Shown here piece by piece: positions 1-7,594 of a DNA stretch of 64,000 nucleotides. A program made the translations under genes and the position numbers. The DNA comes from Gammaproteobacteria bacterium HGW-Gammaproteobacteria-13 (GTDB lineage Bacteria; Pseudomonadota; Gammaproteobacteria; Pseudomonadales; Pseudomonadaceae). Position 1 is the stretch's first letter. Each line of letters begins with the position of its first letter. The notes under the pieces are model-generated. The model searched no databases. It was given only the letters and a program-made list of their open reading frames with translations, and was not told where the DNA came from. The DNA lies in contig PGZH01000012.1 in NCBI GenBank assembly GCA_002840155.1, positions 142,179 through 206,178 of the forward strand, written 5' to 3'.

Positions 1-594
1 CTGGAGAGCGGACGCATCCTGATTGACGGCCAGAACATCGCCGAGGTGGCCCAGGAAAGCTTGCGCGCGCAGATCGGCATGGTCACCCAGGACACCTCGC
101 TGCTGCACCGCTCAATCCGCGACAACCTGCTCTACGGCAAACCCGAAGCCAGCGAAGCACAGCTGCTCGATGCCGTGCGCAAGGCCCGCGCCGACAGCTT
201 TATTCCGCTACTGGACGACGGCATGGGCGGCCATGGTTTCGACGCGCAGATCGGCGAGCGCGGAGTAAAACTTTCCGGCGGCCAGCGTCAGCGCATCGCC
301 ATCGCCCGTGTGCTGCTCAAGGACGCACCGATCCTGGTGCTGGACGAAGCCACCTCGGCGCTGGACTCGGAAATCGAAGCGGCGATCCAGGAAAGCCTGG
401 ATACCCTGATGCAGGGAAAAACGGTGATCGCCATCGCCCACCGCCTGTCGACCATTGCACGCATGGACCGCCTGGTGGTGATCGATCAGGGGCGCATTGT
501 CGAAACCGGCAGTCATAGTGAGTTGATCGCCGCAGGCGGCCTCTATGCGCGCCTTTGGCAGCATCAGACGGGTGGGTTTGTCGGCGTCGATTGA
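1..594 (+). CDS. ABC exporter (MsbA-like), ATP-binding C-terminal part, 5' end outside window
   Basis: The reading frame is open from the first base, so this is the C-terminal 197 residues of a longer protein. It carries the second half of an ABC nucleotide-binding domain: a Q-loop (GMVTQDTSLLH), the signature LSGGQRQRIAIARVL, Walker B with catalytic Glu (ILVLDEATSALD) and the H-loop (IAIAHRLSTI). The Walker A and any membrane domain lie upstream of the window. Sequence style (SIRDNLLYG, IVETGSHSELIAAGG, YARLWQHQTGGF) is that of fused membrane/ATPase exporters of the MsbA/multidrug or lipid type, which work as dimers in the inner membrane. The substrate cannot be told from this part. Confidence 0.9.
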   Translation: MESGRILIDGQNIAEVAQESLRAQIGMVTQDTSLLHRSIRDNLLYGKPEASEAQLLDAVRKARADSFIPLLDDGMGGHGFDAQIGERGVKLSGGQRQRIAIARVLLKDAPILVLDEATSALDSEIEAAIQESLDTLMQGKTVIAIAHRLSTIARMDRLVVIDQGRIVETGSHSELIAAGGLYARLWQHQTGGFVGVD

Positions 595-618
595 GAGTGA
601 GCTGACACTTGGCGAAGC

Positions 619-1359
619 TCAGTTGCGCGCATGAGCCATCTGAAACTTCGCCACGCCTTCCAGTTGCGCCAGCTCATCAGCCATATCGCTGATCCGCGCA
701 CTCTTCTGCCCGTCCACCGCCACGGCGACAAAGCGCCACTCCAGCTGGCCCTGATCAAAGCTCACTGTGAACGAGCCACCGGCAATCACGTAGCCGCGCT
801 CGCGGGCAATCTCACGTAAGCGCGCTTCATGCGGGCGAACAAACCCAGGGGCGAAGCGCAGCACAATGGCCAGCGCCGGGCGCGACGGCAGCCGCGCCTC
901 CAGCTTGGCGCCCCACATCATCAACCCGGCGGAAATCAGGCTCAGCAGCACCGCCGCGCCATAGAAGCCGACGCCCACCAGCACGCCAATCGCCGAAGAG
1001 GCCCAGATCGACGCCGCGGTGGTCAGGCCGCTGATGCTCATGCCGTCCTTCATGATCAGCCCGGCGCCGAGAAAACCAATGCCGGTAACCACGCCCTGAA
1101 TCACCCGCGTTGGGTCAACACTGGCCAAGGAGTGATCGCCCAGCCAGTGCTGCGGGTATACGCACAACACCGTCAGCGCACAGGAGGCCATGCAAACCAT
1201 GCCATAGGTACGCATGCCCGCCGCCCGGCCATGGTAGGAGCGCTCATAACCGACCAGCAGGCCAAGCAACAGCGCGCCGAGCATATTCAGAAACAGAGTC
1301 AGATTGACCGCCACGCCCGGCAGCAGCCAGAACTCATCGACCAGGGAAAATGCACTCAC
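619..1359 (-). CDS. MgtC/SapB family inner-membrane protein
   Basis: The MgtC/SapB (PF02308) hallmark region is clear: an early helix, then GLLVGYERSYHGRAAGMRTY, then VVTGIGFLGAGLIMKDG and TTAASIWASSAIGVLVG, followed by a soluble C-terminal domain of about 90 residues as in true MgtC. Family members sit in the inner membrane. MgtC is linked to growth at low Mg2+ and to ATP-synthase regulation in some pathogens, but the role of this copy is unknown. I chose the GTG at 1359 because GAGG lies six bases upstream. The frame stays open further upstream, but that extension would translate the REP element at 1443. Gives 246 residues. Converges with the ABC gene on the left. Confidence 0.85.
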   Translation of the reverse strand: MSAFSLVDEFWLLPGVAVNLTLFLNMLGALLLGLLVGYERSYHGRAAGMRTYGMVCMASCALTVLCVYPQHWLGDHSLASVDPTRVIQGVVTGIGFLGAGLIMKDGMSISGLTTAASIWASSAIGVLVGVGFYGAAVLLSLISAGLMMWGAKLEARLPSRPALAIVLRFAPGFVRPHEARLREIARERGYVIAGGSFTVSFDQGQLEWRFVAVAVDGQKSARISDMADELAQLEGVAKFQMAHARN

Positions 1360-1442
1360 AACACACCTCGCAAAGCTGCGGACATGCTCTGAGCGTAGTT
1401 GCCGCCCCCGCAAACTGCGCATAAGAGATATGCGCACTATCC

Positions 1443-1468
1443 GTAGGAGCGGCCCATGGCCGCGAGAA
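1443..1468 (+). repeat. REP element (GTAGGAGCGG...CCGCGA family)
   Basis: The sequence GTAGGAGCGGCCCATGGCCG followed by CGAGAA contains the inverted pair CGGCC/GGCCG around CATG. The same unit recurs at 1997, 2051, 10108, 10155, 38942 and 38986 in this window. This copy lies just beyond the 3' end of the RAYT gene, the usual arrangement for a REP family and its transposase. Confidence 0.9.
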
Positions 1469-1499
1469 AACGTGGATACACCACCAACGCGGGACCGGA

Positions 1500-1976
1500 T
1501 CAAAGCCAGATGGCATTCCAGAACGGATAATCCCCGATCCGCTTGACCAGGCCCGCCCGCAGAGGATTGGCCACGATATAACGGGCGACTGCTTGCAGGT
1601 CTTGCTCTTCGCGCAGGGCGTGATCATGAAAAGCTTTCGACCAGAGCGACCCCGTTCGATTCAGGGTGCGATTGCTGTGGCGGGAGCTGGCGGACTTGAG
1701 CCGACTAACCACACCACAGAGGTTGTCGGTCTCTCCAAGCTGAAGCAACCAGTGCACATGATCCGGCATCAACACCCAGGCCAGCATGCGGCTAGTTCTG
1801 AGCAAGGCGGCCTCCTCAAAACAGCGCGCGGCTGCGCAGGCCGCAGGAAAGTGGAGAAACAACGGTTCGCGGTTTTGAGTTGTTGTGGTGATCAGATAAG
1901 CCGTATTGCAGATAGATGCACGGCCATTGCGTAATGCTGCGTGCCCTGGTGTTTGGTAGCTGTAACGCTCATCCAT
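1500..1976 (-). CDS. REP-associated tyrosine transposase (RAYT)
   Basis: A 158-residue single-domain Y1 transposase of the IS200/IS605-related RAYT group (PF01797). It has the HUH metal-binding motif MPDHVHWLLQL (His73, His75) and a C-terminal helix ARYIVANPLRAGLV whose Tyr133 is the expected nucleophile. In other bacteria RAYT enzymes cut single-stranded REP hairpins and are thought to spread them. The start at 1976 has AAGGAG seven bases upstream; an earlier in-frame start would run into a REP. REPs of one family lie on both sides (1443; 1997-2074), which strongly suggests this enzyme serves this family. No IS200-type terminal ends are seen, consistent with a domesticated single-copy gene. 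Confidence 0.92.
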   Translation of the reverse strand: MDERYSYQTPGHAALRNGRASICNTAYLITTTTQNREPLFLHFPAACAAARCFEEAALLRTSRMLAWVLMPDHVHWLLQLGETDNLCGVVSRLKSASSRHSNRTLNRTGSLWSKAFHDHALREEQDLQAVARYIVANPLRAGLVKRIGDYPFWNAIWL

Positions 1977-1996
1977 AAGCGCTCTCCTTGAGAAAT

Positions 1997-2074
1997 TCGC
2001 GGGCATGGCCCGCTCCTACGTCGAGAATAGACTGACAACACGCTGTTTCTGTAGGAGCGGCCCATGGCCGCGAA
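1997..2074. repeat. Pair of inverted REP elements (REPIN-like)
   Basis: One REP reads on the minus strand (1997-2020, TCGCGGGCATGGCCCGCTCC then TACG) and a second on the plus strand (2051-2074). They face outward around about 30 bases of unique sequence. Together with the copy at 1443 they bracket the RAYT gene. Confidence 0.88.
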
Positions 2075-2079
2075 AAATC

Positions 2080-3204
2080 TCAGCTATGGCGGTACGGCAA
2101 CAAACCGCGTGCCTGCTCGGCATAACCGCGTACGCCGTGCTGTTCCTCGGCGAGAAAGTTCGCCACGGCATTGCGCAGGCCGAGGTGGCAGAGGTAGTGC
2201 CAGGAGTGGGTGATCACCGGCTCGAAGCCGCGAATCAGTTTGTGTTCGCCCTGGGCGCCAGCGTCGAAACGTTGCAGGCCAGCGGCTATGGCATGCTCCA
2301 TACCCTGGTAGAAACAGGTCTCGAAATGCAGCCGATCGAACTCGGCCAGGCAACCCCAGTAACGCCCGTACAGGCTGTCGCCACCAACCAGGCTAAAGGC
2401 CATGGCCACCGGTCTGCCGGCCTGATGGGCGAGCACCACGCGGATCATCGCCGGCATGCGTTCGGCCAGCAGGCTGAAGAAAGCGCGCGTCAGGTAGGGG
2501 GATTGGCCGCGCACGCGGTAGGTGTTGGCGTAACACAGGTAGACGAAATCCCACTCCAGCTCACTAAGCTGATGACCTTCTCGCCAGTCAAACTCGATGC
2601 CCTGCCCCGCCACCTGCTCGCGCTCTTTGCGCATCTGCTTGCGCTTGCGCGAACTGAGCGCATCGAGAAAACCCTGAAAATCCCGGTAGCCGCGATTGCG
2701 CCAGTGGAACTGACAGCCCAAGCGCTGCAACCAGCCGTCACGGCCCTGCAGCAGCGCATTTTCGGCCTCGGTGGTGAAGTTGATATGTAGGCTCGACAGG
2801 CCCTGCTGCTCCAGCCCAGCGCTTAGCTCATCAAGCAATTGCCCAGCCGCCTGCGGTGCGCCCAGCAGGCGCTGACCGGTAACCGGAGAGAAGGGAATTG
2901 CGCCGAGCAGCTTGGGGTAATACTCGATGCCGGCGCGGTGACAGGCATCCGCCCAACCATGGTCGAACACGTACTCGCCATAGGAATGGCTTTTCACATA
3001 GCCCGGCATGGCCGCCAGCAGCTGGCCCTGCGCGCCCAGCAACGCGACGTGAGCAGGCTGCCAGCCGGTGCGGCCGCCCACACTGCCGCTGTCTTCCAGT
3101 GCCGAGAGAAAAGCGTGGCGCAAGAAAGGCTGCTGATCAATGCACAAGGCATCCCAGCTTGAGGCATCCAGCTCATTTAACGCAGACAAGGTCACGATAG
3201 GCAT
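2080..3204 (-). CDS. FemAB/GNAT-like acyltransferase, DUF482 (COG3146)
   Basis: A 374-residue protein of the DUF482 family (PF04339), which has two GNAT-like lobes like the FemAB peptidyltransferases. Recognisable pieces are the N-terminal FLRHAFLSALEDSGSVG, the basic linker SSRKRKQMRKEREQV and the C-terminal half with RYWGCLAEFDRLHFETCFYQ and GAQGEHKLIRGFEP, all strongly conserved in this family. The reaction is unknown; an N-acyl or aminoacyl transfer is inferred from the fold only. The ATG at 3204 is preferred because the upstream GTG at 3231 sits at a terminator hairpin (3233-3257). The ribosome site is weak for both, so the start is uncertain by nine residues. Confidence 0.8.
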   Translation of the reverse strand: MPIVTLSALNELDASSWDALCIDQQPFLRHAFLSALEDSGSVGGRTGWQPAHVALLGAQGQLLAAMPGYVKSHSYGEYVFDHGWADACHRAGIEYYPKLLGAIPFSPVTGQRLLGAPQAAGQLLDELSAGLEQQGLSSLHINFTTEAENALLQGRDGWLQRLGCQFHWRNRGYRDFQGFLDALSSRKRKQMRKEREQVAGQGIEFDWREGHQLSELEWDFVYLCYANTYRVRGQSPYLTRAFFSLLAERMPAMIRVVLAHQAGRPVAMAFSLVGGDSLYGRYWGCLAEFDRLHFETCFYQGMEHAIAAGLQRFDAGAQGEHKLIRGFEPVITHSWHYLCHLGLRNAVANFLAEEQHGVRGYAEQARGLLPYRHS

Positions 3205-3232
3205 GGCCGCAGTCTGACCTGTTAGCCGCACG

Positions 3233-3257
3233 AAAAAAATGCCCGGGAGGCATTTTT
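3233..3257 (-). terminator. Terminator hairpin, A/T-flanked
   Basis: AAAAATGCC and GGCATTTTT pair around CGGGA, with A/T tracts on both sides, so it could work in either direction. It lies downstream of the porin gene on the minus strand and just before the DUF482 gene. Confidence 0.65.
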
Positions 3258-3308
3258 AACGTCGCGCAGCGACGGCCAGCAGGGTGGCCGCCAGGGATGG
3301 CGGGCCAT

Positions 3309-3335
3309 AAAAAAGCCCCGCACTAGGCGGGGCTT
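3309..3335 (-). terminator. Rho-independent terminator of the porin gene
   Basis: AAGCCCCGC and GCGGGGCTT form a 9-bp stem around ACTAG. An A-run on the plus strand reads as a T-run on the minus strand right after the stem. It lies 28 bases beyond the porin stop codon. Confidence 0.9.
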
Positions 3336-3362
3336 AAAGGAGCAGCGTATATCAGGTGTAAC

Positions 3363-4643
3363 TTAGAACGCGTATTGCAGGCGCAGGCTGACAGCGTCGC
3401 CATCATCGCCATTGTCGGCATTGGCGATATTGTCGCTGTCTGCCTTCAGGTAGTTGGCGGAAACTTTTACCGCTTCGTTGGCATACCAGTTCACACCCAC
3501 GGTGTGGATCTTGGCTTTGGTGTCCACAACGTTGCTTTCTTCAGCCTTGATATTGTCGTAGCGGTATACCAGTTCCCAAGCGCCGGTCTGCTTGTTGGCA
3601 GGCTTGATGCTGTCGAACTTGCCGCCGTCCAGCTTGTAGCCACGGGCTTCACCAGTCAGGGTGTAGGCCAGTTGTACGTTGTAGCCAGAAGCTTCGCGGT
3701 CATCGCGCAGCGAACCCGACTTGGCATCGATGTCGCGACGCAGGTATTCGCTCTGAATGGAGAACGGCCCTGCAGCGAAAGCAGCTTCCAGACCCCAGGC
3801 AGCGTCGCCGTCGAACTGGCCAACACCAGCGACATTAACCCCAGGGGCAAAGACAGCGCGGTTGCCGTTTTTGCTGTCTTCGGTGACACCACGTACGTTC
3901 ATACGCGAACGAACAAGGCCGTCGAAGTCTTCAGTGCTGCGGTTGGCGTAGTTGACGCCGAAGTGCAGTACGTTACCGGCTTCGGCCATCGGCGCGATCA
4001 CACCGCGCAGGTTGTAGGTGTTGTTGTTCTTGCCGTCTGCGTCTTCGTTGCCCTTGGCGCGGTTGAAACCGGCAGAGCCGTAGAACAACTCGCCAGCCAC
4101 ACCGCTGACCTGGATGCCCATGCCATCCTGCTTGTCGTTGACCCAATCAGCCAGGTCATAGATGGCAGAACGTTCGATGGTGCTGATCCACTTGGAGCTG
4201 GTGGCTTTTTCCAGACCGAAATCCGGGTCAAAGCGACCGATTTTCACGTTAACCGGCTTGAACCCGGTGTAAGTGATGGAGGCTTCATCCCACTTGCTCG
4301 AACCGCTTTCGCCGAAGTCGACGTTGAAAGCGTATTTCCAGTCCTTATAGGCGGTACCGGAAACTTCCAGGATGGCACGACGGAAATAGGCTTCGTTAGC
4401 GGTCTTACCATTCTTGGTGTAGATGCCGTCGAACTGATCGAAGTCAGCCTGCAGACGACCACCAATTTTGAAGCTGAATTCCTTGTCGGTAGTAGCCACT
4501 TCCAGGCCACCCTTGGTCTTGACCACGATGTCGGCGCCGTCAGTGGTAACGGTGCCAGCGAAAGCCTGGGCGGAAACGGCCAGGGCCAGAGCGCTGGTTG
4601 CGAAGCCGGCCATTACTCCACGAAAGCTGTGCTTACGGATCAT
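3363..4643 (-). CDS. Outer-membrane porin of the OprP/OprO (phosphate-selective porin) family
   Basis: A 426-residue precursor with a classic signal peptide (cleavage expected after SAQAFA, residue 29). The mature part begins [20 protein letters not shown], contains the family-typical [18 protein letters not shown] and ends in the beta-barrel signature LRLQYAF with C-terminal Phe. OprP/OprO proteins (PF07396) are 16-stranded trimeric channels for phosphate or polyphosphate. Members with other or unknown substrates are common, so phosphate transport is only a family-level inference. The start has AGAGGA eight bases upstream. The roughly 220-base leader shows no clear Pho box. The terminator at 3309 suggests a single-gene transcript. 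Confidence 0.88.
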   Translation of the reverse strand: MIRKHSFRGVMAGFATSALALAVSAQAFAGTVTTDGADIVVKTKGGLEVATTDKEFSFKIGGRLQADFDQFDGIYTKNGKTANEAYFRRAILEVSGTAYKDWKYAFNVDFGESGSSKWDEASITYTGFKPVNVKIGRFDPDFGLEKATSSKWISTIERSAIYDLADWVNDKQDGMGIQVSGVAGELFYGSAGFNRAKGNEDADGKNNNTYNLRGVIAPMAEAGNVLHFGVNYANRSTEDFDGLVRSRMNVRGVTEDSKNGNRAVFAPGVNVAGVGQFDGDAAWGLEAAFAAGPFSIQSEYLRRDIDAKSGSLRDDREASGYNVQLAYTLTGEARGYKLDGGKFDSIKPANKQTGAWELVYRYDNIKAEESNVVDTKAKIHTVGVNWYANEAVKVSANYLKADSDNIANADNGDDGDAVSLRLQYAF

Positions 4644-4833
4644 CGAAGATTCCTCTAAATGGACTTTTAAGTGTTGAAAACACCCGAGCGCTGGGGCTCG
4701 TTCGTGCTGGAGGGAATCTTGGCGGCGGGATATTTCAGGGCAGTTGCTGATATATAAATATTTGATTACAACGGAACTTTTTACTTCCTTTACCTATAAG
4801 TCATAAATACCGCTCTAGCGCGGGCATGCCAAC

Positions 4834-4860
4834 GGCCCGCCGCCATTGCAGCGACGGGCC
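4834..4860 (-). terminator. GC-rich hairpin downstream of the doxX/hvfD gene
   Basis: GGCCCGCCGC and GCGACGGGCC pair with one mismatch around CATTGCA, nine bases past the doxX stop on the minus strand. No T-run follows, so intrinsic termination is only probable. Confidence 0.5.
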
Positions 4861-4869
4861 CTGTTCGGC

Positions 4870-5469
4870 TCAAGGTTGCCGACGCAATGCCCGGCTAAAC
4901 CAATAATCCAGGCTTAACCAGCGCCCGGCCCCACTGAAAAACAGCGCCACCAGCATCACCAGATAAGTGGCAGCAAACTCGATGCCGTTGTTCAGCACCA
5001 CCAGCTTGCCGCTGCTGGTTAGCCAGTCGTAATTGCCGTGTTCTTTAAGCAGCTCGCGGGCGCGTTCGAGCTTGCCTACCGACTCCATAACCCGCTCATT
5101 GGCGAACGGCGCGCTGGCATCGGCAATCGCCTGCCAGCCATAGGGCAGGTGCACGGCGAAGATCGCCACCAGCATGGTGACGATCAGCGGAATGCTGACC
5201 CAGCGCACCGCCAGGCCGAACAACAGCAGCAGCGCCCCACCCGCCTCGGTCAGCGCCGCCGCCCAGGCCAGCAGTTCGGGGAATGGCAAACCCAGGCCCC
5301 AATCCGGATTGCCGAACCAGGCGGCGGTGGCGTCGATATCGGCCAGCTTGTGCATGCCAGCCATCCAGAACACCGGCACCAGATACAGGCGCAACAACAG
5401 CGGGCCAATAAAGTCCAGGCGACGAGAAGCATCCAGGGCGTCCTGGAGACGATTGAAAAAGCTCAGCAT
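4870..5469 (-). CDS. hvfD: DoxX-family membrane protein, last gene of hvf-like operon
   Basis: A 199-residue DoxX-family (PF07681) membrane protein. It has about four hydrophobic segments, including GPLLLRLYLVPVFWMAGMHK near the N-terminus, AALTEAGGALLLLFGLAVRW and AATYLVMLVALFFSGAGRW. The start at 5469 is preferred over an upstream alternative because GGAG lies at good distance. It follows the DUF2063 gene by 51 bases on the same strand. In Haemophilus hvfABCD and related gig operons a DoxX-like protein is the fourth gene, so the symbol rests on family plus position. The biochemical role of DoxX in this pathway is not settled; a redox or membrane partner is likely. Confidence 0.82.
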   Translation of the reverse strand: MLSFFNRLQDALDASRRLDFIGPLLLRLYLVPVFWMAGMHKLADIDATAAWFGNPDWGLGLPFPELLAWAAALTEAGGALLLLFGLAVRWVSIPLIVTMLVAIFAVHLPYGWQAIADASAPFANERVMESVGKLERARELLKEHGNYDWLTSSGKLVVLNNGIEFAATYLVMLVALFFSGAGRWLSLDYWFSRALRRQP

Positions 5470-5520
5470 GGTCACTCTCCACAAACCGGCGCAGGGCGCC
5501 GAACTAGGTACAGCGGGGGG

Positions 5521-6219
5521 TCAAAGACGCCAGACAGCCTGGCTCTGCCACTCATCCAACAAGGTTTGAGCGTTACTGAAGTACTGCGTATCGGCCCTCA
5601 GGCCATGCTGCTGGGCCAGTGCCGACAACGCCGCATCAGCCGTTTCTCCGGCCTGCAGACGTGCCGCCAACTGGTAGGCAAAGGGGCTGATTTGCATAAA
5701 GCGCACCTTGTCCTGCCCATCGCGCCAGACCAGCAAACAGGTCGGCTCGGCGGGAGGCTCAGAGGGTTGGAAGTCGGCACTGATACGCTGCACCGGCCAG
5801 TGATACGCCAGCGGCCAGGCCAATTGCGACCAGCCCTGCACAGGCAGCTCGGCTTCGCTGACATCCAGGGCCAGCTCGACCCATTCGTAATGCGCCAGTT
5901 CGAGGATAAATGGCGGATCACCTACCTCGGCGACATAGCCCTGCTGCAACCAGGCGAGAAACTCCTGGCTGATCTGCAAGAAATACGGCGTGCGCGCCTG
6001 ATGCTCGGCAATAAAACTGCGCACCAGGCGCTGCCAGCGATTGGCCTCGATCAGCCGGTGCAGCACCGGGAAGGCGCCGCTGATAAAGCCTTCGATATTG
6101 TTGAAGAACAGCGCTTCATACACCGCCATCCGCTCGGCCGGAACACCCTCAAGCAATGACTGCTCTGCCGGCTGGCGAATCCGTGCAGCAAAGGCGCGTT
6201 GTGCGTCAACGCCACTCAT
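5521..6219 (-). CDS. hvfC: DUF2063 / HvfC-family partner of the MNIO enzyme
   Basis: A 232-residue protein. Its N-terminal half is the DUF2063 domain (PF09836), with the typical ERMAVYEALFFNNIEGFISG and FPVLHRLIEANRWQRLVRSF. In MNIO systems this domain binds the precursor peptide and presents it to the DUF692 enzyme. The C-terminal half (about 130-232) is the HvfC-type extension. The ATG overlaps the stop codon of the upstream DUF692 gene (ATGA), so the two are translationally coupled and probably made in equal amounts, as expected for a heterodimer. Confidence 0.9.
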   Translation of the reverse strand: MSGVDAQRAFAARIRQPAEQSLLEGVPAERMAVYEALFFNNIEGFISGAFPVLHRLIEANRWQRLVRSFIAEHQARTPYFLQISQEFLAWLQQGYVAEVGDPPFILELAHYEWVELALDVSEAELPVQGWSQLAWPLAYHWPVQRISADFQPSEPPAEPTCLLVWRDGQDKVRFMQISPFAYQLAARLQAGETADAALSALAQQHGLRADTQYFSNAQTLLDEWQSQAVWRL

Positions 6220-7070
6220 GTGCCGTAGCCTCTAAACGGAGCGGCAACCGATGTCGCAGCCGCCTGCAACTGACGAATCTGCACCACCTCGGCATATAGC
6301 TCGGCAATCGGCGGGAAGTTGAAGTCGCGTTCCAGCAAGGTCGGGCGCACACCGTGCACGGCGTAGGCCTGTTCCAGCAGCGCCCAGACCGTGTCGATCA
6401 CCGGCGCGCCGTGGGTGTCGATTTTCAGATCGCTGGCCTCATCGTAATGCCCGGCCACATGCAGATAGGCGATGCGTGCACTGGGCAAGCTAGCGATATA
6501 GGCCGGCGCAGCGAAGTTGAAATTGATGCTGTTGACGAAGACGTTGTTCACGTCGAGCAACAGCTGGCAGTCAGCCTGCTCCAGCACTGCGCGGACAAAC
6601 GCCGCTTCATCCAGCTCGCCCGGCAACTGCGCGTAGGCCGAGACGTTCTCTATGATCAGCGGCCGTTCCAGCACGTCCTGCACGATGCGCACCCGTTCGG
6701 CGATGCGCAGCACCGACTCCTCGGAAAACGGCAGCGGCATCAGGTCATACAGCTGGCCATGGTCGGCGCAGGCCGACAGGTGCTCGCTGTAGCCGCGCAC
6801 ACCGTGCAGGTCGAGAAAGCCCTTGATGGCCTTGAGCAGTTCGAGATCCAGCGGGGCAAAACCACCGAGGTTGAGGGACAGACCATGGCAGAGCAGCGGC
6901 AGGCGCTCACTCAGGGCGCGCAGTTGCTTGCCCAGGCGCCCGCCCACGCCGATCCAGTTCTCCGGTGCCAGTTCGAGGAAGTCCACCTCGCCTGCGCTGC
7001 AGTCCTGCAGCGCGCCAAGCAGGCCGCGACGCAGGCCCAGCCCGGCACCGTTAACGAAATCCATCTGCAT
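6216..7070 (-). CDS. hvfB: DUF692 / MNIO-family iron oxygenase (HvfB-like)
   Basis: A 284-residue multinuclear non-heme iron oxidative enzyme (PF05114, TIM-barrel). Family residues in order: LELAPENWIG, LLCHGLSLNLGG, YSEHLSACADHG, PLIIENVSAY, LLLDVNNVFVNS, YLHVAGHYD and PTLLERDFNFPP. These supply the His, Asp and Glu ligands that hold the two or three irons. HvfB of Haemophilus converts Cys in EGKCG motifs to an oxazolone/thioamide pair that binds copper. The neighbouring Cys-rich peptide has the same motif, so the same chemistry is inferred. The ATG at 7070 has AGGGG six bases upstream; a GTG five codons earlier is possible. Confidence 0.92.
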   Translation of the reverse strand: MQMDFVNGAGLGLRRGLLGALQDCSAGEVDFLELAPENWIGVGGRLGKQLRALSERLPLLCHGLSLNLGGFAPLDLELLKAIKGFLDLHGVRGYSEHLSACADHGQLYDLMPLPFSEESVLRIAERVRIVQDVLERPLIIENVSAYAQLPGELDEAAFVRAVLEQADCQLLLDVNNVFVNSINFNFAAPAYIASLPSARIAYLHVAGHYDEASDLKIDTHGAPVIDTVWALLEQAYAVHGVRPTLLERDFNFPPIAELYAEVVQIRQLQAAATSVAAPFRGYGT

Positions 7071-7093
7071 GTTCTGCCCCTGCACTCAGTCCG

Positions 7094-7393
7094 TTACTCG
7101 GTTTTCTGCTCGCCGCCGCACTTGCCTTCACCGCATTTGCCTTCGCCTTCGGCCTTGGCTTCGCCACCGCATTTACCCTCGCCACACTTGCCTTCGCCTT
7201 CGGCTTTTTTCATCTCGCCGCCGCATTTGCCTTCACCGCAGCTGCCTTCGGCGGATTTCTCGCCAGCAGCCAGGCTGTAGCCGCTGCTCAATTCCTGCGC
7301 GGCAAACGGGTTGCTCGCGGCCTGCACGCTAAATGCAGCGCTGCTCAGCAGCACGGCGCCCAGGGATGCAACAACAGTGTTCAGATGGTTCAT
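7094..7393 (-). CDS. hvfA: HvfA-like Cys-rich precursor peptide with EGKCG repeats (bufferin-type)
   Basis: A 99-residue peptide. Residues 1-25 form a Sec-type signal (hydrophobic core VVASLGAVLLSSAAFSVQA). A spacer follows, then three tandem units of (E)G(S/K)CGEGKCGGE separated by short Lys/Glu-rich linkers. Cysteines are at 52, 57, 70, 75, 87 and 92, all in EGKCG-type context; only the first is EGSCG. This matches the DUF692 substrates HvfA/bufferin, periplasmic copper-binding RiPPs. The ATG at 7393 has GGAG nine bases upstream and is the only start giving a clean signal peptide. It is the first gene of the operon and 23 bases from the modifying enzyme gene. Confidence 0.9.
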   Translation of the reverse strand: MNHLNTVVASLGAVLLSSAAFSVQAASNPFAAQELSSGYSLAAGEKSAEGSCGEGKCGGEMKKAEGEGKCGEGKCGGEAKAEGEGKCGEGKCGGEQKTE

Positions 7394-7594
7394 GGCAACG
7401 CTCCAATGGTGGTTTACAGTGGCGGCCGATTGGCTGCCTCGGCCCAATAGACGCGGCAGACACGCGGCTGTTACAGACAACCCGTAAAAAGAATTCTGCG
7501 CTGGCTAAACCCTAGAAGATTTTTGCCGCCAGCCAAGCGATCCGGCACACTACGCCCCCCGAGCAAATGCTCGTTTTCAGCCTGCAGACTCCGT

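Noticed and set aside
1500..1976. Complete IS200/IS605 insertion sequence
   Set aside because: The transposase is a RAYT with REPs around it. No tnpB/IscB partner and no IS200-type subterminal ends were found.
4644..4830. Possible Pho box upstream of the OprP/OprO-type porin
   Set aside because: The AT-rich leader contains no tandem CTGTCAT-like 7-mers at 11-bp spacing, so phosphate control is not supported by the sequence.
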